Source: Rugalucina vietnamica (lineage: Eukaryota; Mollusca; Bivalvia; Lucinida; Lucinidae). From it: a stretch of DNA of 64,000 nt. The notes beneath the pieces are model-generated. The model saw nothing but the letters and a program-made list of their open reading frames with translations. It did not search any database and was not told the origin of the DNA. Location of the stretch: positions 19,190,048-19,254,047 of the forward strand of contig OZ024884.1 in the NCBI GenBank assembly GCA_964017185.1. Reading direction: 5' to 3'. How positions within the stretch are numbered: the stretch's first letter is position 1; every line of letters begins with the position of its first letter. Of this stretch, positions 19,952-31,215 are shown piece after piece. The translations under genes and the position numbers were made by a program.

Positions 19952-21643
19952 AGCTCACCTGAGCCGAAGGCTCATAGGTGAGCTGATAGTATACCCATGC
20001 TCCGGCGTCTGTCCGTCCGTCGTCCGTCGTCCGTCGTCCGTCCGTCCGTCGTCCACAATTTCAAAGATCTTCTTCTCTGAAACCGCTGGGCCGATTGTTC
20101 TCATATTACACATACACCATCTACAGGTAAGGGGAAAGAATAATTGTGTTTTTTGTATTGATCGGATAAGGACTCTGGTTGCTATGGCAACTTATGCTTC
20201 CCATAGACTTATAATGGAAAAAAGTGAAAATTGCCAGTTTTTGCTGCCTTGTTGGAGATATTTGAATTTTGTTTTTGCAGAAATGTTTATTGAGTAGTCC
20301 TCTACGTTTCATGTGACTTTTGTCCTAATCCTTCATTTTGATTGGTTGCAGGGGCCCCATATAGGGCAAAATTTCGAAAAACATTAAAAAATCTTCTTCT
20401 CAAAAACTGTCAAGGGGATGAAGCCTATACTTTGTATACATGTTCCTGACAGTGGCCTCTACATAATTTGTGTTTTTTATTCCAGGCAGATAAGAACCCT
20501 GGTTGCTATGGCAACTTAAAGTTTCCATAGACTTATAATGGGAAAAGTGGAAATCGGCTATTTTTCCGCTAAAATTGCAGACATTTGAATTTTGTTTTTG
20601 CAGAAATGTTTATTGAGTAGTGTTTGACGTTTCATGCGAGTTTTGTCCTAATCCTTTATTTTGATTGGTTGCTGGGGCCCCATAAAGGGCAAAATTTTGA
20701 AAAAAACATTCAAAAATCTTCTCCTCAGAAACTGTCAAGTGGATGAATCCTGTACTTTGTATACATGTTCCTGACAGTAGACTCTACATAATTTGTGTTT
20801 TTTATTCCAGTCAGATAAGAACTCTGGTTGCTATGGTAACTTTAAGTTTCCATAGACTTATAATGGGAAAAGTGGAAATTAGCTATTTTTTGAAAACTAT
20901 TGCAGCCTGAGATCTGAAAAGTGGTAGATGCAAACAACTAATGGATTAGATGAAGGTATACGATTAATTTAGGTCAAGGTCATCTCTTCACCTTTGCCGG
21001 TCTGTCGTCCATACACACTTTTCAAAGATTTTTTTTCTCTGAAACCACTTGGCCAATCAAAGCCAAATTTTATATGAAGCATCTATAGGAAGTGGGAACC
21101 AATGTGTATATAAATAATCCAGGTCACATGACCAAGGTGGCCGCCATGCCCATATATGGTAAAAACCCTTAAAATATCTTCTTCTCCAGAACCGGTGAAC
21201 CGATTTCAACGAAACTTTGCATGAAGCATGGATGACTCAAGTACTACAATGTATATATAAAACATGACCCTGTGGTGACCTTGACCTATTTTATGGCAAG
21301 GTCAACATAGGTTGTCAATGCATTTGAATGGGGAAAACTTTTAAAATGTCATTTTAAGTGAAAGTCTTGCAGGAAAAGGGCAGTAGGACTGAAATTTAAT
21401 GATTCTGAAAAAAAATGGACCCCAGGGGCTCATCTGTTTTTAAAATGTTATTTGAAGGGGAAAATCAGCAGGAAATTGGCAAATGGACAGAATATTGATT
21501 ATTCTGAAAAAAAAAAAAAAAGAAAATGGCCCAAGGGCTTCATCTGTCCCTGCACTGGGGTTAAATACCATAATATTCAAATATGTTTATTGGTATGTGA
21601 AGTAGATCTCAGGTGAGCGTTTACAGGACCATTGGTCCTCTGG
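19952..21643 (+). mobile_element. Helentron-like element, family B copy 3, with two kinds of core
   Basis: The 5' end T^AGCTCACCTGAGCCGAAGG with palindrome, a long (CCGT/CGTC) microsatellite (about 20005-20052) and the 3' end caggtgagcg...ggaccattggtcctCTGG are as in copies 1 and 2. The first half has a different core of about 345 bp repeated from about 20060 to 20935 (words gttgctatggcaact, agacttataatgg, ttgtcctaatcctt). From about 20990 it switches to the standard core (gaaaccacttggccaatcaa, catgaccaaggtggccgcca, tgaccttgacc). Confidence 0.7.
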
Positions 21644-21804
21644 TTATACGATGAATCTCTATGGAAATTATCGATTCTGTGAAGAAACTCAAGTTGCCAG
21701 AGTTTCCTGCCAAGCAGAGGAATTACATTTATCTACAGACTGACCATTCATTGATTTGATATGGTGTAAAATTTGCTGACTCGCTAGTTTTTGTTACGAG
21801 ACAA

Positions 21805-22018
21805 ATGAGCCGCCCCATGGGAAAACCAACAATATGCATATGCGAAAACAAAGACGCAGATCAGCTTCGCGGTAACCGCGAAGCTGATCAGCGCCTTTGT
21901 TTTCACTACTCGGATAGTACAATTCCTCCTCTACTTAACTCCAAAATTTCAAGCTTCTAGCCTGCTTCTGTACTTGTACAGGTCGGTTTGTGTCGGACCT
22001 GTTCGGAAACCACATTGT
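21805..22018 (-). repeat. Family E hairpin MITE, copy 9, flanked by 23-bp direct repeats
   Basis: Reversed copy with the TTCGCGG/CCGCGAA stem. The same 23-nt sequence starting tagtttttgttacgag lies at 21785-21807 and at 22019-22041. The second occurrence replaces the expected element terminus. Confidence 0.8.
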
Positions 22019-22131
22019 TAGTTTTTGTTACGAGACAAATGTGGTCATTTTTCACTGTCATATTGCGCATTAACAAAGTTTGAGCTTGAGCTGTACCATT
22101 GTGGGTATTTGATACTGATAGCCAAGATCAT

Positions 22132-22370
22132 GTGAGCCTCGACGCGAGAAAACCGGTCTTCGGGGTTTCCGACCAGGTCAGACACAAACCGGCCTGTACA
22201 AGCATAGAAAAGAGCTAGAAGCTTGAAATTTCGGATTTAAGTAGAAGAGGAATTGTACTATCCGAGTAGCGAAAACAAAGGCGCTGATCAGCTTCGCGGT
22301 TACCGCGAAGCTGATCTGCGCCTTTGTTTTCACCTAGGCAAAAATCCGGTTTTCTCATGATGCGGCTCAT
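22132..22370 (+). repeat. Family E hairpin MITE, copy 10
   Basis: Near-perfect relative of copy 4: tgagcctcgacgcgagaaaa, ttcgcggttaccgcgaa stem and ttttctcatgatgcggctca. Confidence 0.9.
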
Positions 22371-22396
22371 GTAGTGTTTTAATTGTGTTTTAAATT

Positions 22397-22665
22397 TCTA
22401 GCTCATTTGGTAGAATTCTCAACTTATAATCTATAGGTTATGAATTATGTTCATTTCCTAAATCGCTTACCTTAAGTTTGTGGTCTGGGTTCAAATCCTG
22501 GTCTAGGCATGTGGCAGGATAATGGTTATCCAGCCACGGTTGGTGGTTTTCCATGGGTTCTCTGGTTTCCTGCACCACGTTTGATCATCTAACACTATCA
22601 TCTGTACCTTCAAACTTTCTGTGTAATTGAAGTAAAATAAGTAATGTTTAAACTTTTTTAAGTTG
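22397..22665 (+). repeat. tRNA-derived SINE of a second family
   Basis: An A-box-like tagctcatttggtag (about 22399) and B-box-like gggttcaaatcc (about 22487) are unusually far apart, probably because of an insertion. The body gttggtggttttccatgggt-tctctggtttcctgc is typical of mollusc SINEs, and an A/T-rich end follows. The tail resembles part of family L. Confidence 0.5.
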
Positions 22666-22828
22666 GCTCATTCGTTCATTTGTCAGCTACTAGTGAAAAG
22701 GTAAGCATTGGGTCCTGAATAACTGCATAGTTTTAACCTTTCCACTCACAGGTTATTCTGGTAGTGGCTGTCGTTGTGACAACACCGCTGAGAAGAACCA
22801 ATGCAGATAAAATCAATATTCACCACAA

Positions 22829-22887
22829 CTGTCAGGGAACAACTTTTCATGGATCAGTATGATACATGGAAAGTTGTTCCCAGACAG
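22829..22887. repeat. Mini hairpin MITE, family M copy 2
   Basis: Arms CTGTCAGGGAACAACTTT and AAGTTGTTCCCAGACAG. Compare 955-1017. Confidence 0.6.
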
Positions 22888-22909
22888 GTACAATATTGTA
22901 TTTGCTTAC

Positions 22910-23175
22910 CATCATGCAATATACAAAGATTTTTTTACTAGTAAAAATTGATAATTATCATGGTAATATTTTCGATATTTTTCTTATTTTTGCTCCAAAC
23001 ATAGATTGTGGGTACACGTTAGAACCGCCTCGCCGAGGCGGTTCTAATGAGTACCCACAATCTATGTTTTGGAGCAAAAATAAGAAAAATAGGTATACCC
23101 CTGCATACCCTAGTTTTGCTGTATAGAATTGGGGTTCAAGGGGGTATATTTGTTACGGACATGTTTTCCCGATGC
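22910..23175 (+). repeat. Family A two-hairpin MITE, copy 5 (best copy)
   Basis: It starts catgcaatatacaaagat. The main palindrome has arms of about 70 bp (tttcttatttttgctcc...ggagcaaaaataagaaa) and a perfect GC core, gaaccgcctcg/cgaggcggttc. The second hairpin (gtatacccctgcatacccta / ggggttcaagggggtata) follows, ending at catgttttcccgatg. Confidence 0.85.
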
Positions 23176-24100
23176 CACAGTCTTATGTTGATTTCATCTG
23201 TGTTTGTTGTTCTCAGTCAAGTTTGTTGTCTCTGGGGAACAGCTCTGGTAACATTGTGGTAAGAATAAATTACCATCCCCTGGATGACATTTATTTAAGC
23301 CTAATTACAGTTGCAAAGAAGTCGAGTGAGTTACGCAATGAAAGAATACAGTTAAGTTGACCTGGACTGTGGATGGCATTGGTTGGAAATGTCATATTAG
23401 TATGTCATCGGCAGAAAAATATGAGGTTTATGATTACAATTTTCTGTCATTATGCCTTCATGAGATATCATTAGACACTCGCTTATTAGTTTGAACCTCA
23501 TAATCAAGGGGGATAATTATATCACAGGATTCGTAATTATTCCTTTTCAGTATAGTTATGTTTCTGTAATGGGCATTGCTTGAAATAGGTCTAGGTGTAT
23601 TTTTGCTCTAGTTTCACTTAATATTATACGCATTTCTTATGTACATGATACGAAATGGTAGAGGAAGTTTTTGACAGACTATTTTTTGTTTGTTTGTTGT
23701 TGTTGCTCTTTTAAATTGAGAAATACAGCTAAACCTTGAAGTTAAGGTCACAGTCTGTGCATCAAGCTAATCTGTGGAATGATTTTAAGAATTTGGCACT
23801 CAACTATGCACACAATACAATTTTGTTTTGGTTTGGTGCATTTTAAATGAAAAAATAACCAGTTTAGATTTTTTCCAGGAAAATAGATACTTCCCTCGCT
23901 GACATTTTTACAATGGAAAAAGCCCTATTCAAAACTATTTTCTGGCATAAAATAGTTGTTAACCAGTTTTCAAAATTTTTGTGGCTATTTCCTTTCAGAA
24001 AAGTGAGATTTTGAAAAATGCAGTTTCTGGAAGATAGTGTATAGACAGTAGGGGGTTTTATAGGCCAAATATTAAATGAGCTAACTTTACTGCTGTATGA
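23176..24100. other. AT-rich sequence, nothing recognised
   Basis: The first 80 bp (ttgatttcatctgtgtttgt, ttgttgtctctgggg) are shared with sequence downstream of other family A copies. The rest holds no supported feature. Confidence 0.4.
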
Positions 24101-24158
24101 TTCTTCTTCTTCTTCTTCTTCTTCTTCTTCTTCTTCTTCTTCTTCTTCTTCTTCTTCT
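24101..24158 (+). repeat. (TTC)n microsatellite
   Basis: About 19 uninterrupted TTC units. Pure homopurine/homopyrimidine strands. Confidence 0.97.
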
Positions 24159-24879
24159 ATGTTGTTTTATGAATTGTGCACAGTGATCATTAAATTTTAC
24201 TTATGTATTGAAAAAAGTAAAGCCTCGTTAAGATTTTCCATTTTTTAGTATTCAGATGCTCACAGCTAAGAACTATTTGTGACCTTAGATGAAAATGATA
24301 GTTTAACTGTTAATTTAGGTGGACATTCGGAAATCTTGCACATTCTTTTTTATTTCCCATGGGAAGCCAGTCTATTATCTCCTTCCTCACTACTACGTAT
24401 TGTCATCTGCAAGTATTTTTATAGCGCACACTTAGGGCCAAGATCAGATGTGACAAATGGACTCATCTGGAATCAAAGTATTTGAATCTTTCTAGTCTTT
24501 TGGTATTTTTTTTTATTTACTAAAACAGCAACAAGAACAAAAAATCAAACACACAAAAAGAATGACAAAGCGAAATTCTCCAAGGACAACCAGTCTATTA
24601 GGCCCACTCATCTGTCTACAATAAACAGAATCTCTCTGCTCTATTTCATATCTGGCTATCTTGGACATTGCGTTGGAGTGTGTCCAGTTGGGACTTTTAT
24701 CATGAAAAATTTTGGCAACGACAAATGCTACTATTTCTCTCTGACAGTGTTGGAAGTCCGCTTTCCTCAGTTACAATAACCGATTTCAGAACTACGCTTT
24801 TGAATACCGGTAGTTTGTATTAAGTGGGTCAGACTCAGGATCAAGAGTTTTGATGTATATTCTCAAAAATCCCCATTGG
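24159..24879. other. AT-rich sequence, nothing recognised
   Basis: The open frames in this stretch are short, overlap each other and lack splice support. Confidence 0.35.
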
Positions 24880-25008
24880 TGCTGCCGGTTTTGTCGTTCA
24901 GCAAGATGTATTTACTCTCCATAGTACTTGTAAAAACCCAGTAAACTGAGGCTCCATCCCAGCATGACTGAAAAACTGTTGAATTGGATGTTATTAACCA
25001 CAAAACAA
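24880..25008 (+). repeat. SINE fragment (family S, 3' part)
   Basis: Retains gtaaactgaggctccatccc, agcatgactgaaaaactgtt and ggatgttattaaccacaaaa, matching the tail of the SINE at 8862. Confidence 0.5.
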
Positions 25009-25649
25009 AGAAATAAGAAAATTCATTCCACTAGGTAGTGGTTTGGCTCTGTAAGGATCGATACTGAGAAACGAAATTGTATAGGTCACTGTGACTTATA
25101 TTTCATGCATCATTTATTCTACTCCAAGCAAATCACATAATATGTTCATAATTACAGTGAAAACGTTGTCTGTGTTTTCACCTTAGCTGCATTCTGCACA
25201 TTCAGTCCTTTTACAGTACAGATTTTTTTTTCTATTCAGCTATATGTTACCTCTTAACATTGTGAATGAATCGGTTTCATTTTATAAATGGTTTGTCTCG
25301 CGGTGGTAATGAAATCTGGGAATTGTGGCTGCAATATAATGTCCATTTCGGTCTTTTTTTAGGTCAGTTGTCTCCTGACGTGTATAAAATGTTACTTTTG
25401 TGACAAGAGTCTGGCTCTGCGGGGAGGAATAAATTCATCAATGTTCCTTGGAATGAACAAAACGCTTGAATTTGTGTCAGACATAAATCGGTACATTTAT
25501 AAGCCTGTTAGGGCAATGTTGGATGAAAGCGTTACAAGCATAAGTTTGAAATAGGTTGAATGATTAAAATATAGCTCCTTTTATGCCATTTTTCAGTTCC
25601 CCTAAATGTCACATTAAGCATATTCACAGTTCTGAGTTCTGATATAATT
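25009..25649. other. AT-rich sequence, nothing recognised
   Basis: No supported feature was seen between the SINE fragment and the minisatellite. Confidence 0.35.
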
Positions 25650-26945
25650 GAAATAGGAGCACAGTGTGAGTCAGAAAGAAGAGTACTGTGGGTCAGAAAG
25701 AGGAGGGTAGTGGGTCAGAAAGAGGAGGGTAGTGGGTCAGAAAGAAGAGCACAGTGGGTCAGAAAGAGCACAGTGGGTCAGAAAGAGGAGTGCAAAGGGT
25801 CAGAAAGAGGACTGCAGTAGGCCAGAAAGATAAGTGCAGTGGGTCAGAGGAGGGTAGTGGGTCAGAAAGAGGAGGGTAGTGGGTCAGAAAGAAGAGCACA
25901 GTGGGTCAGAAAGAGCACAGTGGGTCAGAAAGAGGAGTGCAAAGGGTCAGAAAGAGGAGTGCAGTAGGCCAGAAAGATAAGTGCAGTGGGTCAGAAAAAA
26001 GAGCACAGTGTGCCAGAAAGAGGAGCACAGTGGTTCAGAAAGAGGAGCACAGGGTCAGAAAGAGGAGCACAGTGGGTCAGAAAGAGGAGCACAGTGGATC
26101 AGAAAGAGGAGCACATGGTCAGAAGGAGCACAGGGTCAGAAAGAGGAGTCAGGGTCAGAAAGAGGAGTGCAGTGGGTCAGAAAGAGGAGCACAGGGTCAG
26201 AAAGGGGAGCACATGGTCAGAAAGAGCACAGTGGGTCAGAAAGAGGAGTGCAGGGTCAGAAAGAGGAGCACAGGGTCAGAAAGAGGAGCACAGTGGGTCA
26301 GAAAGTGGAGAACAGTGGGTCAGACAGAGAAGCACATGGTCAGAAAGAGCACAGTGGGTCAGAAAGAGGAGTGCAGGGTCAGAAAGAGGAGCACAGGATC
26401 AGAAAGAGGAGCGCAGTGGATCAGAAAGTGGAGAACGAACAGTGGGTCATACAGAGGAGCACATGGTCAGAAAGAGCACAGTGGGTCAGAAAGTGGAGTG
26501 CAGGGTCAGAAAGAGGAGCACAGGGTCATAAAGAGGAGCACAGGGTCAGAAAGAGGAGTGCAGTGGGTCAGAAAGTGGAGATCAGTGGGTCAGAAAGAGG
26601 AGGGCAGGGTCAGAAAGAGGAGCACAATGGGTCAGAAAGAGCACAGAGGATCAGAAAGAGGAGTGCAGGGTCAGAACGAGCACAGGGTCAGAAAGAGGAG
26701 CACAGGGTCAGAAGGAGGAGCGCAGTGGGTCAGAAAGAGGGGTACAGTGGGTTAGAAAGAGGAGGGCAGGGTCAGAAGGAGCACATGGTCAGAAAAGTGG
26801 AGCACAATGTCAGAAGAGGAGCACAGTGGGTCAGAAAGAGGAGCACAGGGTCAGAAAGAGGAGCACAGTGAGTCAGAAAGAGGAGCACAGTGGATCAGAA
26901 AGAGGAGCACAGTGGGTCAGAAAAAGGAGCACAGTGGGTCAATAT
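25650..26945 (+). repeat. Purine-rich 20/22-bp minisatellite
   Basis: About 60 units, mainly AGTGGGTCAGAAAGAGGAGC-AC (22 bp) and a 20-bp form lacking GT, with shorter 16-19-bp variants. The unit has no stop in any forward frame, so frames of 284, 296 and 181 codons run through it; they are not evidence for a protein. Higher-order duplications are visible: one of 147 bp (gaagagcacag at 25744 and 25891) and one of 123-127 bp (gcacatggtcag at 26209, 26332 and 26459). The plus strand is almost all G and A. Confidence 0.95.
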
Positions 26946-27306
26946 TGTAGAGGATCCGACTCCATAGTGACTCCATTGCATAGAGTCATATTGTGTCTAA
27001 TCCATTTGTCAAATGTATAAAAAAGACAATTTTGTGACTTTTCTTACTCATTTGGGAGTTGTTAACTCCAAAAAACATAAATATAAATATATATCATAAT
27101 GCTGTATCATATATGACCTAGTAATCCATTAAATTCTGCCATAAACAAGCGTCCAGGACTTTTTTATGCCATCAAGAATAAACAAGTTATTGCCTGCTGT
27201 AATATTTATTGTTCCGAGGCATTATTTACGGAATTACGATTATGAGATTTTCGAATGACTACTCAGATACAGTAGCTGTCACACAGAGATCAGGCTAAGA
27301 ACTTTA
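26946..27306. other. AT-rich sequence, nothing recognised
   Basis: Plain sequence between the minisatellite and family E copy 11. Confidence 0.35.
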
Positions 27307-27307
27307 T

Positions 27308-27543
27308 TGAGCCTTTGCGTGAGAAAACCAACAATTTGGGTTTCAGACCAGGTCCGACACAAACCAGCCTGTACAGTTACAGAAGCAGGCTAGAAGCTTC
27401 AGAGTTTGAATTTAAGAGGAAGAGGGATTGTACTATGTGTGTAGTGAAAACAAAGGCACTGATCAGCTTCGCGGTTACCGCGGTTGGTCTGCGCCTTTGT
27501 TTTTGCATAATGCAGATTGTTGGTTTTCTCATGCGGTGGCTTA
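27308..27543 (+). repeat. Family E hairpin MITE, copy 11
   Basis: Forward copy. The stem's right arm is shortened (ttcgcggttaccgcggttgg), so the inner hairpin is weakened. Ends: tgagcctttgcgtgagaaaa and ggttttctcatgcggtggct. Confidence 0.85.
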
Positions 27544-28012
27544 ATTTAGATTTCACGGTTAGCATTTCACATTGTACGCAGCAGTTGATTGAAAAATCAT
27601 TACTTGTCGTGTAAATGTTGATTTACTTTTATATTATACTTTTCATCATGGCATAAATCTGGGTGATCCCAGCATGAGAGGGGCTTCAGCTGGGACAACA
27701 ACTAGAAAATTAATAGAGGCCAACCTCTTTACAAGAGATGGTGAATTATAAGTGAACCCTATAATAATGAGGTTACTTACGAGCCATGACATGTCTGTGT
27801 TATATTGAAAACCACACTATAATGAGGCATGTTATAATGAGATTGAAGTGTATATATATGCATAGTGTAAAGACGGTTAAATGAAATTAATGACCCAAAC
27901 TGAGAAACAGCAAAATTCAAGCCTACAATTTGTCATGTACATGTATGCCTGTTTGTTAATGTCCCAGTCCATTATTCTGTCATACTGGGACAGAGCCATC
28001 ACAAGGTATTAT
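27544..28012. other. AT-rich sequence with TTATAATGAG-type words
   Basis: 27745-27855 contains ctataataatgaggttac, tgtgttatattgaaaa and gttataatgaga, similar to words at 11745-11870. This is possibly a decayed inverted-repeat element; no boundaries are clear. Confidence 0.3.
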
Positions 28013-28275
28013 ATGAGCCACTACACGAGAAAAATGGATTTTTGTCTATGCAAAAACAAAGACGCAGATCAGCTGTGCAGTAACTGCACAGCTGATCAGC
28101 TGTGCAGTAACTGCACAGCTGATCAGTGCCTTTGTTTTGGCTACACAGATGCTACAATTCCTCTTCTTCTTAAACTAAAATTTCAAGCTTGAAGACTAGC
28201 CATCCTCTGTAGGTGCACAGGCCGGTTTGTGTCAGGTCTGGTTGGAAACTGTAAGACCAGTTTCTGGCATCTATA
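28013..28275 (-). repeat. Family E hairpin MITE, copy 12, with the central hairpin doubled
   Basis: The stem gatcagctgtgcagtaactg-cacagctgatc is present twice in direct succession (28067-28125), the two copies sharing the outer gatcagc. The right end is lost near the start of the mariner-like element at 28278. Confidence 0.85.
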
Positions 28276-28277
28276 TA

Positions 28278-29239
28278 CGTGGGTGATCCAAGAAGTAATG
28301 CGAACACAACTGTATTTTAGTAACCAACACAGATACAATTAAATAATTTGGCATGTGTACACGTGTATATATGTGCAGTTATTAGGTGTAATATCATGAA
28401 GTTCGGATGACGAATCGAGATTTAAGGAATATTTGATTTGTCGAACCGAAGTCGACATGGACGCGAAATTGACTCAAAACGTCAATTTTGTTAGGGGTAC
28501 AGGGAAAGATTTTGTGCTCCAATTTATTAGATTGACATTTATATGCATATAAATCATATCAGTTGTGTTATATATGCCTTATGTTTGGAAATAATAGAGA
28601 CAGCGAAATGCAAAGACCAGCAGGGACTATTCTATGTTGCCTAGCAATGGCATCTGACAATAATATCACAATTTCGACGAAGTACGACAAATACCTATAA
28701 TTCGTGGGTATATTTGACTCTGATAAGATTGTATATATCGATATTTATGCCCACAGCCTATCACAACGAAGAATTTTTATTCAAAAAATAAATATTGTAT
28801 GGAATTTAACCTTTTTGGTTAAGTAGAATAGGCGTTGATGAAAATGTGGAGATTTTGAGAGATCGAAATTGACTCAAATTCTAGGGGGTACAGATAGCCA
28901 AACCTCAATAATTTGCGCTGTGTAAAACTAATAAAGGTATGTACTGTAAATCTATTCAAGGGATTATTGTACTTTGGAATAAAACGCTTATTGACGTAAT
29001 TGTGCTTTGAATATGACACTGCAGTACATAAATAAAATCAATTTTTACCGTGGCCAAGGTCATTTACCTTGCATTCTCTTGTTGCTAGGCAACGAGGGTT
29101 GATATGTGATTAAGTCAAAATAGTAATCGGATCTGGAAAATTCGATAATGCATCATAATTCTGATGTAAACTATCTTGAAAAACGGCAATGGTGAAAGAA
29201 ATTACACACTAGTTCGCATTACTTCTTGGATCACCCTCG
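28278..29239. mobile_element. Mariner-like non-autonomous element, 962 bp
   Basis: The inverted ends are CGTGGGTGATCCAAGAAGTA (left) and the complement of CGAGGGTGATCCAAGAAGTA (right), continuing to ATGCGAAC, flanked by TA (28276-28277 and 29240-29241). The CGAGGGTG..CCAA..AGTAATG pattern is typical of mariner-family ends. No transposase frame remains. The interior repeats cgaaattgactcaaa (28465 and 28865) and ggggtacag. Confidence 0.8.
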
Positions 29240-29780
29240 TACACACATGTCTTACAACATTGACAATCTGAGCTGGGATTCTAAATCTTCTGATTTCTTG
29301 TTCTGGTGTCAGAAACTCTACCACTGAGCCACAGTGCATATGTACCTAATCTGTTTGTTTTACCACTGAGCCCCTGGAGTGCATCTGTATCTAATCTGTT
29401 CTAGAATATTCTAAAATCAGGATTTTTGTTTTGAAGTAAATTCCCACTTGGTAATTAAAAAACGGATAAAAATTGACATATTTGGAGAAAGTTTTCGTGC
29501 AAGCGAGATGACTTTATGAAAATATGGCTCATAAAGTCATAAGCTTTTTCTCTACAATCCATCAAATATGGAATTTAAGAGGCGGATCGTAATTATATTG
29601 TCATTTGTGTGCATATAAAATCCAAGATTTTCAGAACTGGAAGATGCAAGTTAATATCAATAATTCCTGTCAAAAATCTGAAATAAAGTATGAAATAATT
29701 ACTTTATGTATTCATTGGTGCACCAGTTTTATCATTATATTTCACAGACTTATAAGGTTTGGATGGAAAGCATTAATATA

Positions 29781-29989
29781 CTGTAAATTCAGAAATTTTC
29801 ACGTGACTTTTATTTCACGAGTTTTCTTTTTCCAAATTATTAGGGAGTTATAGAAATTCGTGAGTGAGTGCCCATGTATTCTATAGTTTATATAGTGACT
29901 CTTTATTAGCGAGAACTTTGAATTCGCGAGCAACCAATTTGCGACTAATAGCGAAAATTAAGTTCTCGCGAATATTTCAGAATTTACAG
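29781..29989. repeat. Family H MITE, copy 2, TA-flanked
   Basis: TA^CTGTAAATTCAGAAATTTTC ... CGCGAATATTTCAGAATTTACAG^TA. The interior is rich in attcgcgag/ctcgcgaa words. Orientation is opposite to copy 1, judged by the position of the caaagttct block. Confidence 0.8.
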
Positions 29990-30391
29990 TATCTCAAATG
30001 TGGGACAGCCAAAAGATAATGGTTTTTGGTTTATGTTTGATTTTGCATATATTTCATTTTCTAGGTTGTAGTTGTAAATGGTGTCATAAAGGTCAGCTCC
30101 ATGACCATTTTTCGGGACATAATCGGCTTTGAGATTTAAGTATGACCTTGACCAAGATATTAGCAGTGCAGAATTTTACTGGATAAAACTAAATGAAAGT
30201 ATGCTTGCTCCATGCTGGACAAGAAGAATCATTTCATGCTAAGGACTGTAGCTCATATTGCCTGAAACTTGCTTGAATTGCTTTTTCTCTGCTCAGAAAA
30301 TGACAGCGCAGCGATTTGTCCTTGTAAAGAATTTACCATAATTTCCCACTTAACAAGTTAAGCCATGAAATGCTGCTAGCTACATCATAAA
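29990..30391. other. AT-rich sequence with scattered tgaccttgacc
   Basis: No supported feature. tatgaccttgaccaagat at about 30140 resembles the family B core. Confidence 0.35.
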
Positions 30392-30630
30392 ATGAGCCGC
30401 ATCATAAGAAAACCAGATTTTTGCATATGCGAAAACAGAGGCGCAGATCAGCTGTGCAGTAACTGCACAGCTGATCAGCACCTTTGTTTTCGCTACTCAG
30501 ATAGTACAATTCGTCTTCTACTTATGGCAAAAATTTCAAGCATCTAGCCTGCCTCTGTGACTGTACAAGCCGGTTTGTGTTAGACATGATCGGAAACACC
30601 ATAGACCGATTTTCTGGCATCTAGGCTCAA
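30392..30630 (-). repeat. Family E hairpin MITE, copy 13
   Basis: Reversed, well-preserved copy with a perfect TGTGCAG/CTGCACA stem. Ends: aatgagccgcatcataagaa and ccgattttctggcatctagg. Confidence 0.88.
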
Positions 30631-30984
30631 ATAAGGTTCGCCATAACACAACCTTCTTTTTGCATATGCAAAAAAAGAAAAACAGTCCAAAATAGCATGC
30701 TTATCAGTATTTCGTAGCACTTTTGTTTTTACCACTGCATGTTGTTTTTTCAGTTTCTGAAGATTGAATAGCTCTTCAAGTGGAGGAGGGAAACTGCAGT
30801 CACACTCACAATAGTGGCAGTCAGGCTCTGCACTATTGCATAGCTAGAGCAATTCAAATTCATTAATATTGTGCCATTAGGATCATTGATTATTGTAGCT
30901 TCTCGTAGATTTTCCTAAGGATACGGCTTAGCATTTTATAGTAATTTTTGTTTACAGCACTAAATAAAATCCTGCAGCTCTTTT

Positions 30985-31215
30985 ATGGGACCTTGAAAGT
31001 TAGGTCAAGGCCATCAAATTTAAGGAACTCTTTCATTGTTTTCAACAATTATTATTTAAACAATTTTATTAGGTCAAAAGCCATCCTGGTTCAAAAGATA
31101 AGCATCCAAAAGACTGATTGGTCACTGTAAAAATTAGGTCAAGGTCACAAAGTTAATTCAAACAATCAAGTCTGGTCAAACTCCACTTACTCAAGGTTCA
31201 CAAGATATTTGGCCA
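30985..31215 (+). repeat. Degraded tandem repeat carrying AGGTCA words
   Basis: gttaggtcaaggccatcaaa (30996) and attaggtcaaggtcacaaag (31135) are about 139 bp apart, with ttattaggtcaaaagccatc between them. Possibly a decayed relative of the family B core. Confidence 0.35.

Noticed and set aside
25901..26871. Open frames of 284 and 296 codons as protein genes
   Set aside because: They lie wholly in a 20/22-bp repeat that has no stop in any forward frame. Overlapping frames are equally open and no start, splice or composition signal favours one.
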